Source: Zygnema cylindricum (Eukaryota > Streptophyta > Zygnematophyceae > Zygnematales > Zygnemataceae). Taken from it: a DNA stretch of 27,454 nucleotides. The DNA lies in NCBI GenBank assembly GCA_037447655.1, contig JBBHKE010000567.1, positions 1-27,454 on the forward strand. The letters are read 5' to 3'. The notes under the pieces were generated by a model. That model ran no database searches and was not told where the DNA came from. It saw only the letters and a program-made list of their open reading frames with translations. A program made the translations under genes and the position numbers. Positions 1 to 9,783 of this stretch are shown here, piece after piece. The first letter of the stretch is position 1. Every line of letters begins with the position of its first letter.

Positions 1-1500
1 TCGCAATAATTTTTTGTTGGTCGGTGAGATATATCGAGCCCTTTGACCGTTTGATATTCGATTAATCGAATATAGAATTTATCACAAAAAGAAATTCCCG
101 AATACACAACACTACAAAATACCCACATCCAAAAACTTTCATAGAAACAAACACAACTTAATTCTACTCACATATACTTACAACAAGACTGTAAACCTAA
201 ACCCTAAAACAAAAATTCCTAAAATTGAAAATTTAAATTTGGAATCCTCTACCTAAACTCTAAAACTTAAAGCTTAAAATTGAAGTGTAGACCAAAACCT
301 AAAACTGAAACGAAATTGAAACTCTATAACTGGAAACCAAAAACGAAACTCTACCATTGAAACGGCAAAATAAGCATTGTCACTGAAATCCTAAATCTGA
401 CCCCTAAAATTGAATCCAAAAACAATAATCAAGAAACCAAAACAAAAATATTGCAAAACTAATCAACAAAAACATTAAACTAAGCGTTTCAATTCAACTT
501 CTTCATACGCACTCGATCGCACATCTATACGTACACACATATATAAATACACCCCAACCGACGCACAATATACACACCGTAACACAAACTCACACTCACA
601 CACATGCCTACATACAAGATGATAGTATAGCCTATTTTAAAACCATAAAAAGACCAATTGAATCCATCAAAATATTTAATTCAAAGTTTAAGATGGCGTA
701 CACTCACAGACCTACGCAAACACCCTTCAATCCACACCTTTAAAACAACAACAAACGCCAAATTTACAATCGCAACTCCTACAATCATCAAATATTTGAC
801 CAAGAATTTTTAGGGTTTTTTAGCGTTTTTTAGCGTTTTTTTGGGATTTTTAGGGTTTTAGGGAATTTCGTCGCAATCAAAATTGTTCGCAGACGAACAA
901 CCTCAAAGATCAAATTATACACCCACAATGCCGTCTCCACAAACAATTTCTCTTAAAAACGACAAAAACTCCCCACAAACACACATTCAATGGGAAAACA
1001 AGGATTGACACTATATGTACATTCACACACACACGTACCTGCCCATATATACATGTACACGAACACACCTATATAATACATCATAACAACTTTTTACCGA
1101 TTTCGTAACTTTTTATTCTCTTAACTTGTATTGACTTATACGAACTTGTATTAACTTGTCACTCACACACTCTTATAAGTATTTATACACACATACACAT
1201 ACACCCAAAATGTGAACCATCCACATAAATCCACCATACCCTTCGGACACCATGCCCACGACTGCAAAAAAGATCATATAAACATCTTAATTAAACATAT
1301 ATAAAAGGCAATTTAAATTCAAAAGAAAATTTAATCAAACATGTAAGGCACAAGACAATCGTACAAATATAACACCCAAACACACAATATACAAACGTTG
1401 ACATAATTGATTTTCCGTTTAAAGTAGGGTTTATCACGGTTTTTCAGGGATTTAGGGTTTTTAGGGTTTTTTAGAGTAGATTTCTACCACGGCCAATGTA
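1..1500. other. AT-rich non-coding stretch with degenerate telomere-like motifs
   Basis: No convincing coding frame is visible. At 180-440 the + strand is full of CCTAAA/CTAAAA-like words, including AAACCCTAAA near 195-205. At 808-866 and 1425-1475 the motif is on the other strand, as GGGTTTTTTAG, TTTTTAGGGTTTTAGGG and GATTTAGGGTTTTTAGGG. Short CA-rich microsatellite tracts occur near 580-605 and 1020-1035. The motifs match the plant telomere unit TTTAGGG and the TTTTAGGG variant, but they are scattered and impure. They are best read as interstitial or subtelomere-like sequence, or as telo-box clusters, rather than a chromosome end. Confidence 0.5.
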
Positions 1501-1559
1501 AACTCAGAAAATAAATAGAGGCTCCAACGACGTGTTACATCGATAATGAAAAGAAAAAG

Positions 1560-4500
1560 AAAAGATAGCACAAACCAGTTACTCTCCCTCTTTGTATCCC
1601 TATCACTCATCCTCTCCCTCTCCCTATCCCTTACCCTCTTCCCTATCCCTCTCACTCTCCCTCTCCCTCTCCCTCTCCCTCTCCCTCTCCCTCTCCCCCT
1701 CCCCCTCCCTCTCCTTCTCAATCTCCCTCCCCTTCTCCCTCTCCTCTCTTTCCCTCTCAATCTCCCTCTCAATCTCCCTCTACTCTCTCTCCCTCTCAAT
1801 CTCCCTCCTCTCCCTCGTCCTCCGTCGCCACTCGCCCCCCTCTCCCTTTCCGTCAACCATTCCCTCTCCCACGCCCCTTCCCACTCCCCTTTACCCTCCC
1901 CTACCCCACCCTCTCACACTACCTCCAATCTCCATTTCCCAACACCTCACAATCTACCCCATCTATCCCTATCACACTCCGTTTCCCTCTTTCCAACCCT
2001 CTCCCTTGCCCTCTCCCTCACCCTATTCCTCGCTTTTCCCTCCCTCTTCCTCTCACTCTCTATCCCTTTCCCTCTCAATCTAAATCCCAAATCCTTTCCC
2101 TCTGTCTCCCTCTCCCTCATTCTCTCCCTCGTCCCCTCTCTCTCCATCTCCCCCTCCATATACTTCTCCCCCTCCCCCGCTCTCTCACTCTCAGGCTTCC
2201 GTTTCCATTCCCACTCAATCTTCATCATTCTCTCCCTCTCCCTCTCCTTCTCCCCCTCCCTCTCCCTATCCTCTACCTCTATCTCCCTCTCCCACTCCCT
2301 CACCCTTTATCTCCCTCTCCCCCTCTCTCTCTCCCTCTCTATCCGCCTACGTCTAACTCTCCCTCTCCCTCACTTCTCACTCTTGCTCTCACCCTCCATC
2401 TCCATCTCCCTCTTCCTCTCCTCTCTACCCCTCTTCCTCTCCTCCCTCACCCTCCCCCTCTCCTTATCCCCCTTCCTCTCCCTGTCCATTTCCCTCTCCC
2501 TCTCCCTATTCCTCACCGTCTCTCAATGCCTATCCATTTCCCTCTCTTCATCTCTCCCTCACACTCCCTCTCCCTATCCCTTCCCCTCTCCATTTCCCAA
2601 TCCCTCACACTCTCCCCCAACATCCCTCCCTCTCCATTTCCCTCTTTCTCACCCTTTCCTTTCTCTCCCACTTCCACCTCACTCTGCCTCTCCGTCTTCC
2701 TATCCCTCTCTCTCCCTGTACCTCTCTATACTTCTCCCTCCCACTCTCTCCCTCCCTCTCCCTTTCCCTTTCCCTCTCCCTCTCCCCCAACCCCTCCCTC
2801 TCCCTCTCCCTCATTCTCTCCCTCTCCCTCTCCATCATTCTCCCCCCCCCCCACCCTCCCACTCTCTCTCACTAACTCACCCTCTCCCACTCCCTCTAAC
2901 TCTACTTCTCCCTCTCTCTCTCCCTCTCCATTTCCCTTTCCCTCTCCCTCTCTCTCGCTCACCCCCTCCCTCTCCCACTAATCTCACTCCCTCCACCTCT
3001 GTCTCCCTCCCCCCCTCTCTCACTTTTCCTCTCCCCCTCCCCCCCTCCCTCTCCCTCCTCTTGCTCCCTTCTTTCCCTCTGCCTCCCCTTTCCATTTCCC
3101 AATCCCTCTCCCGCTCTCCCGCCTTCACTTTTCCTTATCTCCTATCTTTTATCTCCCTAACTCCTTATCGCTCTCAATTGCCCTTGTTCTCACCCACTTC
3201 CTCTCGCTCAACCTATGCCTCCCCCCTCACTCTGACTCTCCCTCTCCATTTCCCTCTCCTCTCTCTCCCTCTCCCTCTCCCTCTATCTCTCTCCCTTTCT
3301 CTCCCTGTCTGTTTCCCCTCCCTATCCCTCTCTATCTTCCACTCCCTATCCATCTCCCTCATTTTCTCTTTCACCCTAACTCTCCCTCTCCTCAACCTTC
3401 CTCACCCTTTCCCTCTCCTTCACCCTCCATCGCTTTTCCTCTTCTCCCCGTCTCTCTCTTTCTCTCTCCCTCTACCACTACGTCTCCATCTCTCTCTCCA
3501 TTCCCCCCTCCCTAAAAAACTCCCTCTCCACTGAGTCTCTGTCTCCCTCTTCTTCTCTCTCCCTCACCACTCCTCCCTCCCCACTCCTCCTCCCTCCCTC
3601 TCCTTCTCCTACAATCTTCCCCTCTCACACTCTCCCACTGCCTCTCTCTATCACTCATAGGCCTCTCCCTCTCCCTTCGCCTATCTTTCTCCCTCAACCC
3701 TCGTTCTCTCACTCGCTTCTCCCTCTCCCTCATCTCTCACTCTCCCTGCCATCTACATTCCCCTCTTTCTGACCTTCTACCTCTCCCTCTCCCCGTGCCT
3801 CTATCCCTCCAATTTCCTCTCCTTCCGTCCCCTACCATTCCCTCTACTCCCCCCTCGCTCACTCTTACCCTCTCTCGCTCTCCATCTCCATCATCCTCTC
3901 CCCTCTGGCTCTCTCTCCCTCTCCCTCCCCCTCTTCCTCTCCTCCCTCTCCCCCTCCAGCACCCTTTTCCACTCCCTCTTCCTCTCCTTATCCTCCCTCT
4001 CCCTCTCCCTCCCTCTCCCTGTCCCTCTCCATTTCCCTCTGCATCAGCCTCTCCAAACCCAACAACCCTCTCCCTACGCTTATCCTTCTCTCTCAACCTC
4101 TCTCTCCATCTCTCTTTCCCTGCCTCTCTCGCTCTCCCTCACCCTCTTCCTCTTCCTCTCCCATTCCTTCTTCCTCCCCCCCTCTCTCCCTCTCCCTCTC
4201 CAATTTCCCTCAACCTCTCCCTATCCCTCACCCTCACCCTTTCCCTCTCCCTATCCTACTCCCTCTATCTATCGCCCTCACTCTCCCTCTCCCTCTCTCT
4301 CCTTCTCCGTCTTCCCTCCCTTTCCATCTCATTCTCCCTCTCCCCCTCCCACACCCTCTCCCTTTCAGTCTCTCTCCTTCTCCCTCCCCCTCCCTCTCCC
4401 TCTCTCCCTTTCCCTCCCCATCCTTCTAACTCTCTATCACCTCCTCCCTCGCTCTCCCTTTCCCTCCCACCCTCCCTCTCTCGCCCTCTTCCACTTCCTT

Positions 4501-5705
4501 TCTTCTCTCCATTTCCCTAACCCTCTCTCTTCTCTCTCCCCCTCGGACTCGCGCTCTGCCTCTCTCCCCCTACCTCTCTCTCTCCTTCCCCCTCTCCCTC
4601 TCCCTTTCCCTCACCCTCTCCCTCTCCCTCTCCCCCTCCCTCCAACCTACCTCCCCTCTCCATCTCTCTCCCTCATTCTCTCCTCCTCCCTCTCCCTTTC
4701 CTTCTCGCTCCCGCCCTCCATCTCAAGCTCCCTCTTTCTCTTCTCCCTCTTCCTCTCTCCCTCTCCTGTCCCTATCTCTCTACTTCAATCTCTCCATCTC
4801 CATCTCCCTCTTTCGCTTCTCCCTCTCACTCTATTTCTCCTTCGCCTTTTCTCTCCCTCTCCCTCTCCATTTCCCTCCCCCTCTCCCTCTTCCTCTCGCT
4901 CACCCTTTCCCTCCCTATCCTTTTCCCTATCTCTCCATCTCTCTCTTCTCCCTCTCTCCTCTCCCATCTCCCTCTATCCCTCCCCCTCCCTCTCCTTTTC
5001 CCTCTCTTTCCCTCTCCCTGTCCATCTACCTCTCCCCTTCGCTCGTCCTTGCCCTCTATAATCCATTCTCTCACTCTCCCTCTTACAATCCTCCCTCTCC
5101 CTCTCCTTCTCCCTATTTCACTCCCTCTCCCTCTCCCTCTGTATCTCATTATCTTTCTCCCTCCCACTCTCTCCCTCTCGATTTCCCACTTACCCACCGT
5201 CTCCCTTTCTTTGTCTGACTCCCTTTCTCTCCCTCTCCCTCTACCCCTCTCCCCCCCTCTCCCTTCCCCTCTCCCTTCCCCTCTCTCTCCCTCTTTGTCT
5301 CACTCTCCCTCTCCCCCTTCATCCTTTTCCCTCTCCATCTCTCTCCCTTTTCCTCTAGCTCTCCCCCTCAATCTCATTCTCCCTCTTCCAATCCTCTCTC
5401 TCCCTCTCATCCTCCCTATTTCTCTCCCTCGCCCTCTCCTTCCCCCTATTTCTCTCCCTCTCCCTCTCCCTCTCCCTATTCCCCTCCCTCTCCCTTTCCC
5501 TCTGTTTCTCATTATCTCTCTCCCTCTCCCACTCTCCCTCTCCATTTCCCTCCCCCTCCCTCTCCCTTCCCCTTTCTCTCTCCCTATTTATCTCACTCTC
5601 CCTCTACATCTTCACCCCCCTCCCTCTCCATCTCTCTTCCTCTCCCTCTCCCTCTCTCTCCCTCTAACTATTCCTCTCCCCCTCCCTCTTGTCCCTTTTC
5701 GACTG
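1560..5705. repeat. Polypyrimidine CCCTCT-type hexamer array (about 4.1 kb)
   Basis: The + strand is almost pure C and T for about 4.1 kb, with few A or G. The basic unit is CCCTCT (AGAGGG on the minus strand), nearly pure at about 1650-1720, with frequent variants CCCTAT, CCCTTT, CCATTT, CCCTCA and CCCCCT. A C10 run lies near 2840. Because the hexamer has no stop codon in any + strand frame, long open frames appear (662 codons at 1546-3534, 241 at 3795-4520, 219 at 5049-5708). They encode only Leu/Pro/Ser alternations and are by-products of the repeat. The polypurine/polypyrimidine mirror symmetry makes triplex DNA and minus-strand G-quadruplexes plausible. Confidence 0.93.
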
Positions 5706-5714
5706 TGACAAGTA

Positions 5715-5780
5715 AGGTATGGGGGGTTGGGAGGGTTGGGGTTAGGGAAGGGAAGGTAAGGGAAGGGAAGGGATAAATGA
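5715..5780 (+). other. G-run cluster, putative G-quadruplex at a strand-composition switch
   Basis: Directly after the C-rich array the purine strand switches to the + strand. At 5717-5772 there are about ten runs of two to six G separated by one to three A/T bases, for example GGGAGGGTTGGGGTTAGGG. This satisfies the usual four-G-tract quadruplex pattern several times over. The core GGGGTTAGGG also resembles telomeric sequence. Confidence 0.7.
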
Positions 5781-5874
5781 AGACTTGAAGTCTGGCTTGA
5801 AGGATTTAAGGAGGTTTCAAAGGTTTAGAGTCTTAAAACGACAAATAATTTTAGCAAAATATTGACCCCTCACT

Positions 5875-6050
5875 CCCACAACCCATCCCTCTTCCCCCCC
5901 TTCTCTCTCTCCCTCCCTCTCCCTGTCCCCCTCCCTCTCCCTCTCCCTCTCGCTCTACCTCTCTCTTTCCCTCTCCCTCTTCCTCCCCTCTATCTCCCGT
6001 CCTCTCCCTCTTCCTCTCCCCATCACTCTCTCCATTTTCCTCTCACTTTC
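5875..6050. repeat. Second, short CT-rich hexamer block
   Basis: The + strand returns to CCCTCT-like composition, with CTCCCTCTCCCT runs at 5905-5960, after about 150 bp of ordinary sequence (5780-5870). It ends near 6050, where non-repetitive AT-rich sequence resumes. It is probably a detached part of the main array. Confidence 0.8.
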
Positions 6051-6099
6051 CTGGTGATGTTGAAAAAGGGTATTTTGCATTCTATCTCTAGTTAAGTCT

Positions 6100-6900
6100 A
6101 TGGTTATTCTACAGTTCTCATACTTGTCGCAGTCACTAAGAACTGGAAGGCAGCCATGGCTGTCTCAGGCAGATAAAGAGGAAGACATGCAAAAAACATA
6201 ACCTTTACAAGATATGTACTGCTAAGGTGAAGATTTGATCTTCTGGCCTCTGGATGAAAGTCGTACGGAAAAGCCGTTCGCCTTAACCGGTATGTTTTGA
6301 TGAATCGATACGCATATGGAACTTGAAAAATATTCAAAGAATGACGTGGCGACACATTTCCTTGAGCGGCTTACGGAAAGAAATGAAACATGGAAACGTA
6401 CAATACCGCACGAAATAGTGTAACGCACAAAATGAATGAAACGACATTTAGTTTTAACGGACAAAATCGAATGTCGATTCGCGATCGACGATTCGCATAG
6501 TAGCCTTAATTTTAATTGTCAACACGAGACGACAACCGAGAATTTCAACGGTCAACATTATTCGGTGCGCCGCCAAGATCGAACGGTCGACTTTGATCGC
6601 CGAATTACGAATGGACGGCATGCCTGAGTGCCAACATGCCGGAAAAACATTTTGGCAGCACGAAAAATGCCAAAGCGCCTATTCCGCGATCTCGGCGCCT
6701 ATCGTGGCCGTTAGATCAAAACCGGCTTTTGTTATAGCCGTCAAAAATCCATGCGCAATATTTGTTTAGCCGTCGAAACAAATGAGCAATATTCATTTCG
6801 CGAAGTACCTTACGTCGTACGTGTATTTTAACTGTGTCTATGTTACATGTTTGTTCGTGCCGTTAAATGAATTTATGTAATCGTACTGTCAAGCTCGTGT
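6100..6900 (+). mobile_element. LTR-like repeat, family C (single copy in the window)
   Basis: There is no second copy here, so the limits are estimates. It is recognised because it has the same order of parts as families A and B: the phrase CTTGTCGCAGTCACT (6124-6138, shared with family B), then GCCATGGCT (6155-6163), then an antisense tRNA-like segment (6222-6296), then a G-box-like GACGTGGC (6343-6350), then CpG-rich promoter-like sequence. CpG density is clearly higher than in neighbouring DNA, for example TCGATTCGCGATCGACGATT near 6474-6493. No protein frame is supported. The downstream stretch 6900-7778 is probably leader or degraded internal sequence. It contains small hairpins such as TCCAT-TAC-ATGGA near 7092, but nothing I can assign. 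Confidence 0.45.
6222..6296 (-). other. Antisense tRNA-like segment, family C
   Basis: Read on the minus strand there is an A-box-like GGTTAAGGCG, a middle region ending in ATCCAGAGGCC (anticodon 3' stem and variable-loop-like), and a T-arm-like GAAG-ATCAAAT-CTTC whose loop resembles the canonical TTCAAAT. A-box to B-box spacing is within the tRNA range. No paired acceptor stem is evident, so it is not a functional tRNA. It could be a SINE-head remnant or a resident Pol III promoter-like module. Confidence 0.5.
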
Positions 6901-7778
6901 GCATTTTTGGCACATTTGCACTCCCAAGAGTTCCGAGGCCTCATCCCACCTTGTACGGACTCCAGCGTACGGAGAAGGGGAGGACAACCAGTCAAAACAG
7001 ATACTTGTATATTAACCTAGGAGCAATACGCACTTTAGTTCACCTTTAACGGAGGTCGAACTGCGAAGTTAGTCCGATGCAAAGTTGTCGACTCCATTAC
7101 ATGGAATCCGTTCTATGTTGCTCTAGCAGAGGGGTACATTGTGGAACAGCACGCAACCTTTAGGATTTTCCCGTAGATCTTGTTGTTAGCTGTCAATAGG
7201 ATTTTAGTTCCGGCCCAACGGGCGAGCAGAGCATTTATGACGTAGGGTCAAAGTTAGGCGTTTCACGTCAATTCAGAACTTTGTTGCCTAATAGTGTACC
7301 ATAAGGGGACCTTTGGCTGTCAATTCAGTCGGAGCCAGTCGCCTAACTTTTTGCCGTGAGTGTAGTACACCCTGTTTTGTCTTATGTCATTAGGATAACA
7401 ATTGCTAGCTGCTGATTGGATTTTGGCATTGCTTTGACTTTGGCACTTGCAATAGGACAAACTTTGGTGGTATACGGCACTTGGGGCCGAAGGAGACAGT
7501 TTGCTTTTCATTATTGTCTCTTGAGAAAACCTTGAGAGAATTAAATCAATCTTTTTGTTGGATAACTGTTGCATTGTGTCGTGGACTCTATTACCAACTT
7601 TGTTTTGGATTGTCTTTTGTGGAGACCGCAGCTCGGGAGGGTAGTTGGCACTATCCTCTCTTTTGAGCAGTTTGGACTTTTGTTGTTCGAAACTTAGAAG
7701 AGTCTAGTCAAATCTGAACTCCGGAACCGAGGGGTGAGGGAGACTTTTACCTCTCTTTGGGGCCATTGGAAGAGTTTC
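6900..7778. other. Unassigned stretch between family C repeat and first A copy
   Basis: About 880 bp with short open frames only (60-84 codons), none with a recognisable motif. GC content is moderate. By position it may be the leader and decayed internal part of the family C element, but nothing in the sequence proves this. It ends at the TGTTGAAAAGAGG start of the first A copy. Confidence 0.3.
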
Positions 7779-7924
7779 TGTTGAAAAGAGGTAATTAATA
7801 GTTCACTTCCCTTTTTAGTTTTGTTTTAAAGAAAGAGAGTAAGGATCAAAGGCACGCCATGGCTGCCGCCATATTTAGAAAGTGGCAGTTTTTTGCAGTT
7901 AAGGGTATTTTGGCTAAAATGATG

Positions 7925-7996
7925 CCTACGTCTAGGTTTGAACCTGTGACCTCTAGATTCTTTATAGCCTAACGCCTTAACCATTAAGGCGTTACG
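7925..7996 (-). other. Antisense tRNA-like segment, family A copy 1
   Basis: The minus strand reads GGTTAAGGCG (A-box-like), then ATCTAGAGGTC (variable-loop-like AGGTC), then AGGTTCAAACCT (B-box/T-arm-like), with tRNA-like spacing. The A-box-like part lies in a perfect hairpin at 7970-7994 with an 11-bp stem, TAACGCCTTAA, and loop CCA on the + strand. No acceptor stem pairs, so it is tRNA-like but not a usable tRNA. Confidence 0.6.
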
Positions 7997-8191
7997 AAAC
8001 GATACACGTGACAAGTTTCATAAATATGTAAACATTAATGAAACAGCTAATTAACAGCAGACTAACCAAAAGGAGCAATTTCTGCATGTACGCGAATCTG
8101 AACCGTGAAAAATATGTTTTGATCGGACGGCCGACATTATAGCCGCCACGCGAAGTGAGATTTTTGGCGGCATACGGATATAGCGTCACGC

Positions 8192-8333
8192 GGTGCCACG
8201 TGGCGCCACATTATTTGATACCGGAGAAGATGGGAGGAGGAACCATGGCTTCCGATATGACAGGTGTCACCTTGTAGACCTTGTCGTACAATAGTTGTAC
8301 AATAAGTATATCGCCCATTGTACCTTCTTGTAC
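8192..8333 (+). promoter_or_regulatory. LTR promoter region: G-box palindrome and GTAC cluster (A1)
   Basis: GGTGCCACGTGGCGCC at 8192-8207 is a near-perfect palindrome centred on the G-box CACGTG (8197-8202). GTAC occurs at 8286, 8297, 8320 and 8330, and the first two form an inverted repeat GTACAA-TAG-TTGTAC. G-box/ABRE cores bind plant bZIP and bHLH factors, and GTAC is the core bound by SBP-box (SPL/CRR1) proteins. Binding here is inference. The same arrangement recurs at 14481-14496 and 19964-19979. Confidence 0.5.
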
Positions 8334-8418
8334 TTTATAGTGTTCCTATTGGACTAGGGTTTAATAGTAGGTAGTCGTGAGTAGGCAGACCGAGACTTAG
8401 TAATATTTAGGTACCTCT

Positions 8419-8658
8419 CTCTCTAAGAGAGCTTGTAACTATAAAGGTCATCTTTGACCAGCCATAACTTACTGCTCGGGTGAGCAAATTCAGTGATTCT
8501 TTTTGCGTTTGACTCAGGGGAGTCTTGTCCTCACAAGGGTGAGAGTGGTCAGAATATTTGTGTGCCTGGGCGGCGCTTATTCAGCGGGAAAGTAGAAGGG
8601 GCAAATATTATCCTAGAGGCTTTACATAGGCTGCTCATTCTGTGGGTCAATGGAGACC
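8419..8658 (+). other. Tandem short-hairpin array, A1
   Basis: Consecutive hairpins on the + strand: CTCTC-TAA-GAGAG (8419-8431), GGTCA-TCTT-TGACC (8446-8459), TGCTC-GGGT-GAGCA (8473-8486), GACTC-AGGG-GAGTC (8511-8524), CTCAC-AAGG-GTGAG (8530-8543), GTGCC-TGGGC-GGCGC (8562-8576, one wobble pair) and, after a gap, GGTC-AATGGA-GACC (8645-8658). Stems are 4-5 bp and loops 3-6 nt. The array follows the promoter-like part and precedes the gag-like region. Confidence 0.8.
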
Positions 8659-8679
8659 ACATAATTTCAGTTTCTTCTT

Positions 8680-9068
8680 CTGAAGTTTGGTCATCTTTGT
8701 ACTTCGGGGTATGTGAGCTCGCTTCACCATTTTCATTCATTTTCATTTATTTCCATTCTCTTGGTCAAGGTGATATTGTTTAATTTGAAAAAGCTGATAT
8801 TTATTATTTCTATATTTATGTGTGGGAGATTTTTGCACATTCTTGTTGTCGTCTTTGATTTTTGTTTGGATTTCTTGTGGGCCGGATGAGACAACTCGCA
8901 TTTCCTTTCTATTCTTTAGAGAGTGGTCGGGGGTGTAGCATTTAGCTGGCTTCCGGTGGATAAGCACAGTACTGAAAAAGCCCCCTGTCCCCTATTGGTT
9001 AAAGAGGATAGCTGCTTTTGGTGGTGTACTTTTAAAAAGAGAACTAGCTCCTCTGTTCCGGTAAGTCA
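8680..9068 (+). other. Pyrimidine-rich non-coding leader remnant after A1
   Basis: T-rich sequence with repeated TTTCATT and TTTATT tracts and no supported frame. It lies between the A1 hairpin array and the ATGGACGGAGG start of a gag-like remnant. It probably belongs to the untranslated internal part of the A1 element. Nothing else is seen. Confidence 0.35.
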
Positions 9069-9488
9069 TGGACGGAGGAGAAGCTGAAGATAAGGATCTT
9101 TCTAGTGTTAGTTATAAAGAACGGAGAGACAAGAAGCAGTGGCACAAGAGGAAGAGTCACAAGTGCCCGAGGAAGCACTCTTTTTCACCTCAGCTTTAAA
9201 CATAGAGCAGTTTCTTAAGGGAATGATGCCTGAATATGCTGAAGTCGAGACTCCTCCGAAACAGCCAGAGAGGCAATCCTCTCCTCCACCTCCTCCAGTC
9301 TTTTCCTCAAGAATTTCCAACTTTGTTCGATGCGGCCAGATCTAGGGACGCGGAGAAGGAGGAGAGACATACATTATCCCCTAAATCATGTAGGAAGGGC
9401 TTCGCACATAAGGAATTGGTCCCGGGTCACCCTCCCGCAGTGGGACGCCATAAGAGATCTAAGGCTCCGATAGTGGAGATGTACATGG
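9069..9488 (+). pseudogene. Decayed gag-like, proline/acid-rich reading frame after A1
   Basis: One frame starts at ATGGACGGAGGAG (9069) and reads MDGGEAEDKDLSSVSYKERR. It shifts to the frame of about 9118-9340, which has a coding-like stretch ALNIEQFLKGMMPEYAEVET followed by a proline-rich run (SSPPPPPVF). It then shifts again to a basic segment at 9330-9490 (RHKRSKAPIVEMYMV). At least two frameshifts make it non-functional. The opening resembles the start near 25727 (ATGGAGGAGACAGG, then AAGCTGAAGAT). I infer a retroelement structural (gag-like) protein from position and low complexity, since no diagnostic domain is visible. The B1 insertion truncates it at 9489. Confidence 0.4.
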
Positions 9489-9701
9489 TGTAGAAATTAA
9501 TGGTCCTTTTTTAAGTCTTTCTAGGTCTGAATAAAAATAAGAAAAAAGCCGAGGCAGTCTACCTCTAACTTCTCTCTCCAACTCTCAAACTTGTCGTAGT
9601 CAATGAGAAATTGGAGAGGGAGCTAGAGCCATAGCTATTTAGGCTATCCAGAGGTTTACGGGAAACTTATATTAGTTAGGGGTTTATTTACTAAAAGGTA
9701 T

Positions 9702-9783
9702 GTGCCCGCCACAGGATTTGATCCTGGTACCTACCGGCCGGTAGACAGTAAGTAGCCGGTAGCCTTAGCCGTTAAGTCTAGAA
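9702..9783 (-). other. Antisense tRNA-like segment, family B copy 1
   Basis: The minus strand has ACTTAACGGCTAAGGC (A-box-like), a long middle part including the 14-nt palindrome CTACCGGCCGGTAG (9731-9744), and the T-arm-like CAGG-ATCAAAT-CCTG with B-box GGATCAAATCC. That B-box matches the consensus GGTTCGANTCC at all but two positions. The longer middle part recalls class II (Leu/Ser-type) tRNAs. There is no pairing acceptor stem. Confidence 0.6.

Larger units (their letters stand above)
7779..8680 (+). mobile_element. LTR plus leader repeat, family A copy 1
   Basis: It starts at TGTTGAAAAGAGGTAATTAA and is homologous to 14070 onward and 19553 onward. In order it holds a short AT-rich start, GCCATGGCT (7857-7865), an antisense tRNA-like segment, a 6-bp GCCGCC/GGCGGC inverted repeat (about 8140-8170), a G-box palindrome (8192-8207), a GTAC cluster (8286-8333), a CCTATTGGAC inverted CCAAT-like box near 8346, and the hairpin array from 8419. 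The 5' TG and the promoter-like content fit an LTR. The third copy sits in front of a Ty1/copia gag, so I infer a copia-type LTR plus leader. The true LTR/leader boundary and the primer-binding site are not identifiable. Confidence 0.7.

Noticed and set aside
1-1500. A true chromosome-end telomere
   Set aside because: The TTTAGGG-like units are scattered, impure and on both strands, and ordinary sequence lies on both sides.
1546-3534. A 662-codon open frame, and other long frames through 5708
   Set aside because: They translate only as Leu/Pro/Ser alternation of the CCCTCT repeat, which has no stop codon in + strand frames. There is no domain, no codon bias and no promoter evidence.
7925-7996. 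Functional tRNA genes in the LTRs
   Set aside because: The A- and B-box-like parts are good, but no acceptor stem pairs and the anticodon arms are poor.
8480-8760. A primer-binding site after the A1 LTR
   Set aside because: No TGGTATCAGAGC-like or other clear match to a tRNA 3' end was seen, so the LTR/leader boundary is left open.
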